The notes beneath the pieces are model-generated. The model did no database searches, was not told where the DNA came from, and was given only the letters and a program-made list of their open reading frames with translations. Of a stretch of DNA of 56,917 nt, positions 25,400 to 32,521 are shown piece after piece. The stretch is from SKVR01 sp037441525 (GTDB lineage Bacteria > Bacteroidota > Bacteroidia > Bacteroidales > UBA7960). The translations under genes and the position numbers were made by a program. The stretch is taken from contig JBBISA010000022.1 of the NCBI GenBank assembly GCA_037441525.1, forward strand, positions 1 to 56,917. The letters run 5' to 3'. The first letter of the stretch is position 1; the number at the start of each line of letters is the position of its first letter.

Positions 25400-27355
25400 A
25401 TGGTGATTAATACAGCAAAATACCAGAATGTTAAAGGGTCGCAAGATATTTATGCTTTGCGAAACACAGTATTAAATTATACATTGGTTATCTTTTCACT
25501 GGTTGCGTTTTTTGTCATAACCTTTCTGTTTTTTGTTTCTTTCCAATATGGGTCAATAAGCGTAAGAAACCTTATTATTTACTCCGCTTCGGGCATAGTA
25601 TTAATTCTTATCGCCTTATTCAGAAAATATCTTTCATCTGCAATTAAATCACTTACCGTTATAGCGGTTTTTTTTGTTGTTATCATTGCCAACTTCTATA
25701 CATTAGGGTTATTTGCAAACGTTAAGATATTGGCAGCAGCATTACCGGTTTTTCTTTCCTTTATCCTTCCCCTGCGAAAAACTTTAGTAGTATTGGTTAT
25801 ACTTGTGGTAATATATGGATTGTTTGGCTATCTGCACGCCCATGATTTAATAACTTTTGGTTACGATATTGAAGCATATGCCCTTCGATTTTCGAGCTGG
25901 GTTGCGGGTATTGCCATAATGTTTTTTTCTTCCCTTTCCTTGCTGATTGTGGGCAATTATTTCAGCACTGCATTGTTTAAAAACTATATATCCAGTGAAA
26001 ATCAAAACAAAACCTTACAGGAAAAAGAGAAAAAGAACCGTCTGCTATTTGAAAATTCTCACGATGCATTGGTTTTGCTCAAAGACTATAAGTATTTCGA
26101 CTGTAATAAGCACACCTTTGCCTTGTTCGACTGTCCTTCGAGCTTCCTCATAGGCAAATACCCCTGGGAAGTGAGCCCCCTGATGCAGCCCGATGGAATT
26201 CCATCAAAAGAAAAGGCCGAAAGGATTATCTGCGGGGCCATTGAAGGCCAATCAAAAACCTTCGACTGGCAGCATAAACGTACCGACGGAAGTTTGTTTG
26301 ATGTTTCTATAAGCCTCAATTCCCTAAAAATAAATGGAGAGGAACTTATATTGGCTATTTTGCGTGATATTACCCAAAAAAAGAAATCCGAACTTGAACT
26401 ATTAAATTATCAAAATCATCTTGAATCCCTGGTAGCCGAAAAAACTTTGGAATTACAAGCCATGAATGAAGAGCTTACTGCAATTAATGAAGATTTTAGG
26501 GAGAAAAATGAGCTTATTGTGGAACAAAAAAATGAATTGGAAAAAAACCTGAACAACCTTCGCGAAACCCAGAAATTTATTGTGCAATCGGAAAAAATGG
26601 CATCAATAGGAGTGCTCACATCGGGTATTGCTTACGAGATAAATAATCCTATCAATTTTATCAGTAGCGGGGTTACAGGGTTGGAAATGGAGATAGATGA
26701 AATAATTGATGCCCTCAGGGAACTGGGAGAAAGAACGGATCATGAAGCGATTGGTCAATTGCTTGAAAATTGTGGAAGTAGCAAGGATATTGGCCAATCT
26801 GTCCAAAATATTCCTTTGCTAATGAGTTCCATTCGTACTGGTGTTGACAGAACCATTAATATATTGAAGGGGTTACGCACTTTTTCGCGGATGGATGATG
26901 AATTGAAGCATCTGGCAAGTCTCAGCGAAATTATTAAGTCAACCCTTACCATTCTTTTTAACAGGTATAAGGAACGCATTAGAATTACCACAAATTTTTG
27001 CCCCGACGACCAGCTGCGCTGTTACCCAGGGAAGCTTGGCCAACTTTTCCTCAATATTATTCTTAATGCTATTCAGGCCATAAAAGGTGCGGGCCAGATT
27101 GATATTTCCACGGAATTTGTTCCTGATAAAGATTCATTCAAAATAACCATCACCGACTCCGGGCCGGGCATTCCACCCGAGTTGCATCATAAGATTTTCG
27201 ATCCATTTTTCACTACCAAACCTGTAGGGCAAGGTACAGGGCTCGGGCTATCCATTAGCCTTGGAATCGTGAATGACCATAAGGGTGAGATCGAATTTAC
27301 ATCGAACACAGACAGAGGTACTACCTTTACCATTTTTCTGCCAAAAAACTCGTAA
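25400..27355 (+). CDS. Membrane PAS histidine-kinase-like protein lacking the phosphoacceptor His
   Basis: A 651-residue paralogue of the kinase at 21480 with the same order: six-helix membrane domain, PAS (NRLLFENSHDALVLLKD), coiled coil, HisKA-like and HATPase. At the phosphoacceptor position it has Tyr412 in GIAYEINNP; the codon is TAC (26633-26635) where the paralogue has CAC. The HATPase boxes DSGPGIP and GTGLGLSIS look intact. It may bind ATP, dimerise with the first kinase, act as a regulator or phosphatase, or phosphorylate in trans. The next gene, a sigma-54-type regulator, begins 2 bp after its stop. Confidence 0.88.
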   Translation: MVINTAKYQNVKGSQDIYALRNTVLNYTLVIFSLVAFFVITFLFFVSFQYGSISVRNLIIYSASGIVLILIALFRKYLSSAIKSLTVIAVFFVVIIANFYTLGLFANVKILAAALPVFLSFILPLRKTLVVLVILVVIYGLFGYLHAHDLITFGYDIEAYALRFSSWVAGIAIMFFSSLSLLIVGNYFSTALFKNYISSENQNKTLQEKEKKNRLLFENSHDALVLLKDYKYFDCNKHTFALFDCPSSFLIGKYPWEVSPLMQPDGIPSKEKAERIICGAIEGQSKTFDWQHKRTDGSLFDVSISLNSLKINGEELILAILRDITQKKKSELELLNYQNHLESLVAEKTLELQAMNEELTAINEDFREKNELIVEQKNELEKNLNNLRETQKFIVQSEKMASIGVLTSGIAYEINNPINFISSGVTGLEMEIDEIIDALRELGERTDHEAIGQLLENCGSSKDIGQSVQNIPLLMSSIRTGVDRTINILKGLRTFSRMDDELKHLASLSEIIKSTLTILFNRYKERIRITTNFCPDDQLRCYPGKLGQLFLNIILNAIQAIKGAGQIDISTEFVPDKDSFKITITDSGPGIPPELHHKIFDPFFTTKPVGQGTGLGLSISLGIVNDHKGEIEFTSNTDRGTTFTIFLPKNS

Positions 27356-27357
27356 TT

Positions 27358-28803
27358 ATGGAAAAGGTCTTGTATGTAGATGATGAAGCAGAAAATCTGG
27401 TAACCCTTCAGGTTGCCCTTCGCAAATGGTATGATATTATAACCATTGAAGACCCTACCCAGGCAATTTCAGCTATTAAAAATGAAGGGATAAAAGTGGT
27501 GATTACCGACCAGCGGATGCCACGAATCACCGGTCTTGAGCTTGCCAAACTAATTCAGAATGAGCATCCCGGCGTTATTATTATTATTCTTACAGCTTAT
27601 GGCGATAATGCAACCATGCTCGATGCCATTAACCAGGGCGGAATATTCAGGTACCTTCTAAAACCCTGGGATATAAAAGACATGAAACAAACACTGGATA
27701 ATGCTTTTGAAACCTGCGAACTGCGAAAAAAAAATATTACCCTGATAAACGATCTTCTCAGCCAGAATAAAAAATTGCAACAAGCCTACAACGAAATTGC
27801 TGACCTAAAACAACAACTCGAGGAGGAAAATATACAATTAAAAGGTGAACTTATAAAACCCAGTTTTTCTTCCCGAATTATTGGACAGAGCAAGCTTATA
27901 CGCCAGGTTTTGTGGCAACTGGAGCAGGTTGCCCGCACCAGCACATCTATATTACTCACTGGCGAAACCGGAACGGGGAAGGAAAAGTTTGCCCGCACTG
28001 CTCACGCGCTGAGCCACCGGGCCGATAAAATTATGGTAACCATTAATTGCGCAGCCATTCCCGAGAGTCTTATCGAAAGTGAACTTTTCGGGCACGAGAA
28101 AGGCGCCTTTACAGGAGCAGCAAAGCTAAAATATGGCAAGTTTGAATTGGCCCACCAGGGAACGCTTTTTCTCGATGAAATCGGGGAACTCCCCCTTGCC
28201 ATGCAACCTAAAATGCTCAGGGTTTTGCAGGAAAATGAGTTTGAACGTCTGGGTGGAAACCGGATTATTAACACCGATTTTCGCCTTATTGCGGCAACTA
28301 ACAGAGACCTGGCTATGGAAGTGGAAAAAGGTAGTTTCAGAAGCGATCTTTTTTACAGGCTCAATATTTTGCCAATACATATTCCACCTTTGCGCGACCA
28401 TAAGGATGACATTCCTTTTCTGGTTGAACACTTTCTGGGCATCCTGAACCGAAGGTCGGGCAAGGCAATTACCATGATTCCAAAAAAAACCATGGAGAAA
28501 CTGATGGATTACCACTGGCCCGGAAATATAAGGGAACTCGAAAACCTTGTGGAACGTGCCCATGTTCTCAGCCCAGGCAATAAACTGGAAATAGGCCAAT
28601 GGTTCGAAGCCGGGTCATCTCCCAAACCTGTTCAGGGTAGGATTCTACCGCTCGAAGAGAATGAAAAATCCCACATAGTTGCCGCATTAAAAGCCACCCG
28701 CTGGAAAGTAAGAGGAAGTGGTGGCGCTGCCGAATTATTACAGATCAACCCATCGACCCTCGAATCGAGAATGAAAAAACTGGGGATTGAACGACCAGTA
28801 TAA
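27358..28803 (+). CDS. NtrC-family sigma-54-dependent response regulator
   Basis: The 481-residue regulator has an N-terminal REC with Asp51 in VITDQRMP, a coiled-coil linker (about 137-165), and an AAA+ domain with Walker A GETGTGKE (202-209), the sigma-54-contacting GAFTGA (249-254) and Walker B LFLDEI. It ends in a Fis-type helix-turn-helix (about 440-478). It should activate sigma-54 promoters on phosphorylation. It shares INQGGIFRYLLKPWD with the REC of the hybrid protein at 23425, evidence of duplication. A stem-loop, CCACGATATTTCGTGT, follows directly after the stop. Target promoters were not found in the window. Confidence 0.93.
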   Translation: MEKVLYVDDEAENLVTLQVALRKWYDIITIEDPTQAISAIKNEGIKVVITDQRMPRITGLELAKLIQNEHPGVIIIILTAYGDNATMLDAINQGGIFRYLLKPWDIKDMKQTLDNAFETCELRKKNITLINDLLSQNKKLQQAYNEIADLKQQLEEENIQLKGELIKPSFSSRIIGQSKLIRQVLWQLEQVARTSTSILLTGETGTGKEKFARTAHALSHRADKIMVTINCAAIPESLIESELFGHEKGAFTGAAKLKYGKFELAHQGTLFLDEIGELPLAMQPKMLRVLQENEFERLGGNRIINTDFRLIAATNRDLAMEVEKGSFRSDLFYRLNILPIHIPPLRDHKDDIPFLVEHFLGILNRRSGKAITMIPKKTMEKLMDYHWPGNIRELENLVERAHVLSPGNKLEIGQWFEAGSSPKPVQGRILPLEENEKSHIVAALKATRWKVRGSGGAAELLQINPSTLESRMKKLGIERPV

Positions 28804-28804
28804 T

Positions 28805-28820
28805 CCACGATATTTCGTGT
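28805..28820 (+). terminator. Repeated hairpin after the response regulator, copy 1
   Basis: CCACGATATTTCGTGT begins one base after the stop codon. Its arms CACGA/TCGTG enclose a 4-nt loop. The identical 16 bases recur at 29438 after the CheW gene. Here only CTTTCT follows, so termination may be weak. Confidence 0.45.
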
Positions 28821-28823
28821 CTT

Positions 28824-28837
28824 TCTGAAATTTCAGA
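28824..28837. promoter_or_regulatory. Perfect 14-nt palindrome
   Basis: TCTGAAATTTCAGA lies just after the first repeated hairpin and 110 bp before the CheW gene. It could be a protein site or extend the terminator region; no factor can be named. Confidence 0.3.
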
Positions 28838-28923
28838 CCTTTACAGTAGGTGTCCCCGGAAATGATATGGACATAAGATTTTGTATAATAAATACTTACA
28901 AACATTGGCACGTTTGCTGAAAT

Positions 28924-28950
28924 CATTGTGTGCAAATAATTCGCACAATG
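28924..28950 (+). promoter_or_regulatory. Inverted repeat covering the CheW start codon
   Basis: CATTGTG (28924-28930) and CACAATG (28944-28950) can pair across 13 nt. The second arm contains the ATG start, so folding could hide the start codon, or the pair may be an operator. Confidence 0.3.
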
Positions 28951-29436
28951 AATACATCGTCATTTTCAGAAAACCAGTCCAATACCACCTACCTTACCTT
29001 TTTGCTCGAAGGAAATGAATTTGCCGTTGATGTGGCAATCGTGCAGGAGATTTTAAAAATGAAGCCCATTATTCAAAAACCAGATTTTCCTGATACCATA
29101 AAAGGCGTTGTAAACCTTCGCGGTCTGGAAATTCCTGTGTATGATACAAGGTTAAAATTTGGGTTTGAAAGCCGCGAGATGGATGAGAATACCTGTGTAA
29201 TTGTCCTGAATCTGGACAAAAACGATAAACCTTCTAAATATGGTCTTATGGTTGATACTGTGAAGGCGGTTTTAAAAATTTCAGAAAGTGAGATTATTTC
29301 TGGCGATGATTCAAAATTTTTCGAAGGAAGCCCAATGATTTATGGTATTGCAAAATCAGATTCAGGAACTATTTATATTCTGAATGTGCTAAGTCTGTTT
29401 GATGAAAACGTTTGTTTTTCAATACAATATAAATAA
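28948..29436 (+). CDS. cheW: CheW-like chemotaxis coupling protein
   Basis: The 162-residue single-domain protein has the CheW fold: TYLTFLLEGNEFAVDVAIVQEIL, GVVNLRGLEIPVYDTRLKFG and the C-terminal GTIYILNVLSLF. CheW proteins link chemoreceptors to the kinase CheA. I take ATG 28948 as start; a GTG six codons upstream is possible. No CheA lies in the window. A chemoreceptor gene lies 860 bp downstream on the same strand, so the two probably work together. The gene is flanked on both sides by identical 16-nt hairpins. Confidence 0.85.
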   Translation: MNTSSFSENQSNTTYLTFLLEGNEFAVDVAIVQEILKMKPIIQKPDFPDTIKGVVNLRGLEIPVYDTRLKFGFESREMDENTCVIVLNLDKNDKPSKYGLMVDTVKAVLKISESEIISGDDSKFFEGSPMIYGIAKSDSGTIYILNVLSLFDENVCFSIQYK

Positions 29437-29437
29437 C

Positions 29438-29460
29438 CCACGATATTTCGTGTTTTTATA
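29438..29460 (+). terminator. Repeated hairpin after cheW, copy 2, with T-run
   Basis: CCACGATATTTCGTGT, identical to 28805-28820, starts one base after the cheW stop and is followed by TTTT. This copy fits an intrinsic terminator better than the first. Confidence 0.5.
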
Positions 29461-29490
29461 AAAAAACCTTTAACACCAAAAGAGAGCATT

Positions 29491-30198
29491 ATGAGAAAAA
29501 TTATAGTAATACTGTTTGCCGGCGCCATACTGGCCTTTGGCCCGGTACTGAATGTGAAAAGCCAGAATGGGATCAACATCGATACCGAGGTAGTTTCATC
29601 TTATTTATGGCGGGGACAGTTATTCAGTCCTACTTTAAATCTGCAGCCATCGGTTACATTCACCGGTTTAGGTGAAAAATTATCGGCCGGTGCCTGGGGA
29701 AGTTTTGCTGTTGGCAATTTTTTTAACGAGATAGATCTTTTCGTTTCTTTAAGTCTTAACAACTTTACCTTCACCGTAACGGATTATTATACCATAACCA
29801 GCGAAACTGATTACCGTTTTTTCGATCTTAAACCCAAAACCACCGGTCATGCTTTTGAGGCGATCGCTGAGTGGCAGATTTCAGAAACTTTCCCGCTGCA
29901 ACTAACCTGGGGAACATTTGTTTATGGCGCCGACCTTAATGAAGATCAAAAAAGTCTTTTTTCATCCTATTTCGAAGCAGCCTATTCTTTCGCTGTAAAT
30001 GAAATTCCACTTGCCCTTTTTGCCGGTGTTACACCCTGGAAAAGCTTCTATGCAAAAAAGTTTGCAGTTGTAAATATTGGCTTTAGTGCCGAGAAAACCA
30101 TTAAGGTAACCGAGAATTTTGCCCTGCCGGTAAAAGGAACCTTTGCCATTAATCCATACGACCAAAGGACTTTCCTTGTGCTCTCCGTACTTTTTTAA
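29491..30198 (+). CDS. Predicted outer membrane beta-barrel protein
   Basis: This 235-residue protein has a signal peptide (about 1-25, ending VKSQ) and alternating hydrophobic strands through to a C-terminal Phe, the usual end of outer membrane barrels. The motif VVSSYLWRGQ near the mature N-terminus resembles the TorF/TIGR02001-type putative porins. I cannot assign a substrate. Its position between cheW and the chemoreceptor gene is unusual and suggests ligand access or envelope sensing linked to the receptor. Confidence 0.7.
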   Translation: MRKIIVILFAGAILAFGPVLNVKSQNGINIDTEVVSSYLWRGQLFSPTLNLQPSVTFTGLGEKLSAGAWGSFAVGNFFNEIDLFVSLSLNNFTFTVTDYYTITSETDYRFFDLKPKTTGHAFEAIAEWQISETFPLQLTWGTFVYGADLNEDQKSLFSSYFEAAYSFAVNEIPLALFAGVTPWKSFYAKKFAVVNIGFSAEKTIKVTENFALPVKGTFAINPYDQRTFLVLSVLF

Positions 30199-30295
30199 TG
30201 CAGAGTATAGAAACAGCCCTTGTTCACAAAAAACCAAAAAAAATCATCTTCACAATAATAACGATTTCATTATCCAACACTAAATATAAAATCAC

Positions 30296-32392
30296 ATGAA
30301 GAAAGAAAACTCAGCCTTTGGATATGCCTCCGGCAATAAACAAAGCATAACCCGTAAACTTATTGTTAGTATTCTAAGTGCAGTTGTTATTACAAATGTT
30401 GCTGTACTGGTGTTCATTGGCATTCAAACTTCGCAAAAAGCCAATAAAATTGCTGATGATGTGGCAATCCATCAGTCAGAAAAGATTGCCCTAAAGGTTA
30501 AAAACTATATCGATCGTGCCTTTTACTCCGTAGAAACACTTGGGGAAGCATTGGTGGAAATGAAAACCTGGGACAACTTTAACAGGGAAGATTTTCAAAC
30601 CATTATGAAAAGAACCCTTGCCAGCAACGAAGAATATTTGGCGGTATGGACATTGTGGGATGAAAACGCACTTGATGGTAAGGACAAACTTTTTATAAAC
30701 CACCCCGATTATAGTAAAACCGAGGGCCGGTTTAATCTTACATTCTACAAATCAGGAAATTCAATTGAACGCGAGGTTTGCGAAATAGACGACTATGAAG
30801 AAGATTATTTTTTAATTCCAAAGCAAAATAAAAAGAAAACCATCCTGGCTCCTTATATTTATTCTTTTACCGGGAATAAGGATGATGAACTTCTAATTAC
30901 CAGCGTTACGATGCCTATTATGGAAAACAACAAAGTAATTGGTATAATTGGTATTGACATTGACCTGACCAGGCTCAGCAATCTGGTTAAAGATGTTAAG
31001 TTGTTCAAAACCGGTGTAGCCTCCATTGTTTCGCACGACCTTAACTTTACCGGCCATATCAATGAAGAATTTATTGGCAGGCCTCTGGGTGAAACGATTT
31101 CTGAAGGTTCGGGAGAAGCCATAAATGCAGTAGCAAACGGCCGAAATTATATTGCCCGCGATACCCGAACCGACCAAAAACTTCGCACCCTTATCCCGAT
31201 AACATTTGATGAGGCAGACCAAACCTGGTCAATTCTTGCCGAAATTCCCCTGAAACAGGTAAATGCAGAACTCAGAACCCTGCTGGTTTTTATAGCATTT
31301 ATTGGCTTGCTGAGCATAGGCATTGTTTCTATCATCATCCTTTACATCTCACGAAAAATAACCAGGCCTATACTTCGCACCATTCAGTCAGTTGAAGAAG
31401 TAGCTGAGGGTAATCTCAATGCCACTATCGACCATACCGAAAGCACAGATGAAATAGGTCAGCTGGCCCGCTCCCTCGAAACTCTTACCCAAAAACTGAG
31501 AGAAATTCTTGGTGGTGTATTATCGGGGGCTGATAACGTTGCAACCGCCAGTCAGCAAATGCTTTCAACCGCCGAAATTCTTAGCGAAGGAAGCACCGAG
31601 CAGGCGTCATCGGCTGAGGAAGTGAGCTCATCAATGGAAGAGATGACTGCCAACGTGCGTCAAACTACCGACAATGCTATGGAGACCGAGAAAATTGCCC
31701 AGAAAGTGCTCACAGGGATTGAAGAGGTTAGCAAAGGGGCCATGGAGAGTCTTTTGTCGGTAAAAGGAATTGCAGGGAAAATTAACCTGATTACCGAAAT
31801 AGCCCGTCAGACCAACATTCTGGCTCTTAATGCCGCAGTTGAAGCTGCCCGGGCCGGTGAGCACGGAAGAGGTTTTGCAGTGGTGGCAGCTGAAGTAAGG
31901 AAACTGGCCGAAACTACAAAAAATGCAGCCGACGAAATTACCGGTCTTGCCTCAAATAGCGTAACTGTTACTGAAAAAGCGGGGGCCCTTATGCAAGGCC
32001 TCATGCCCGAAATAAGAAAAACAACCCAACTGATTCAGGAAGTTACTGCTGCAAGCATAGAACAAAACTCAGGTGCTGAGCAGGTAAATGCAGCAATTCA
32101 CCAGCTTAACTCAGTAACTCAGCAGAATGCATCAGCGGCCGAAGAACTTACCGCATCAAGCGAAGAGCTCTCCAAACAAGCCGACCAGCTCCTCGATATG
32201 ATCTCTTATTTTAAAATTGATTTGGAAGCAAGTTCAGCGGGTAACGTTAAAAGGCAGCAGGGTGTTAAGAAAACCAAAGTTCATACCAATGGCTGGCACA
32301 AAAATGATAGAGGAATAAAACCAGTAAAGACATCCAATGGCGTAAACATTGAAATGGGAGACAAGCTGGATAAGGGTTACGAAAAATTTTGA
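30296..32392 (+). CDS. Methyl-accepting chemotaxis protein with extracytoplasmic sensor
   Basis: The 698-residue receptor has a first membrane helix at about 27-50, a large periplasmic Cache-like domain (about 50-320, with IGIIGIDIDLTRLSNLV typical of dCache), a second helix (about 325-350), HAMP (PILRTIQSVEEVAEGNLNAT) and the signalling domain. The hairpin tip carries EIARQTNILALNAAVEAARA, which binds CheW and a CheA-type kinase. No CheA, CheR, CheB or CheY gene is seen nearby. There is no C-terminal pentapeptide for methylase tethering; the tail is basic. It lies after cheW and the barrel protein. The ligand is unknown. Confidence 0.93.
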   Translation: MKKENSAFGYASGNKQSITRKLIVSILSAVVITNVAVLVFIGIQTSQKANKIADDVAIHQSEKIALKVKNYIDRAFYSVETLGEALVEMKTWDNFNREDFQTIMKRTLASNEEYLAVWTLWDENALDGKDKLFINHPDYSKTEGRFNLTFYKSGNSIEREVCEIDDYEEDYFLIPKQNKKKTILAPYIYSFTGNKDDELLITSVTMPIMENNKVIGIIGIDIDLTRLSNLVKDVKLFKTGVASIVSHDLNFTGHINEEFIGRPLGETISEGSGEAINAVANGRNYIARDTRTDQKLRTLIPITFDEADQTWSILAEIPLKQVNAELRTLLVFIAFIGLLSIGIVSIIILYISRKITRPILRTIQSVEEVAEGNLNATIDHTESTDEIGQLARSLETLTQKLREILGGVLSGADNVATASQQMLSTAEILSEGSTEQASSAEEVSSSMEEMTANVRQTTDNAMETEKIAQKVLTGIEEVSKGAMESLLSVKGIAGKINLITEIARQTNILALNAAVEAARAGEHGRGFAVVAAEVRKLAETTKNAADEITGLASNSVTVTEKAGALMQGLMPEIRKTTQLIQEVTAASIEQNSGAEQVNAAIHQLNSVTQQNASAAEELTASSEELSKQADQLLDMISYFKIDLEASSAGNVKRQQGVKKTKVHTNGWHKNDRGIKPVKTSNGVNIEMGDKLDKGYEKF

Positions 32393-32455
32393 TTTGACAA
32401 AACACATTATTGAAAAAAAACAACAAAGTAAGTAATGATGACCTTCTGAATAGCG

Positions 32456-32484
32456 GGAAGATTGGGTGAAGAACCTAATCTTCC
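32456..32484 (+). repeat. Strong hairpin between receptor and hybrid kinase genes
   Basis: GGAAGATTGGGT and ACCTAATCTTCC pair over 12 positions (one G-U) with loop GAAGA. No U-run follows, so this may be an mRNA processing, stability or attenuation element rather than a simple terminator. Confidence 0.45.
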
Positions 32485-32521
32485 TTATCAGATTAATCGG
32501 CACTTGTTTTAATACCATACA

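Noticed and set aside
28906..28918. Sigma-54 promoter before cheW (TGGCACG then TTGCT)
   Set aside because: The GG and GC dinucleotides are 9 bases apart, not the required 12, so the elements are out of phase.
28930..28947. GTG start for cheW six codons upstream
   Set aside because: ATG 28948 gives the usual CheW N-terminus; the upstream start cannot be excluded but has no support.
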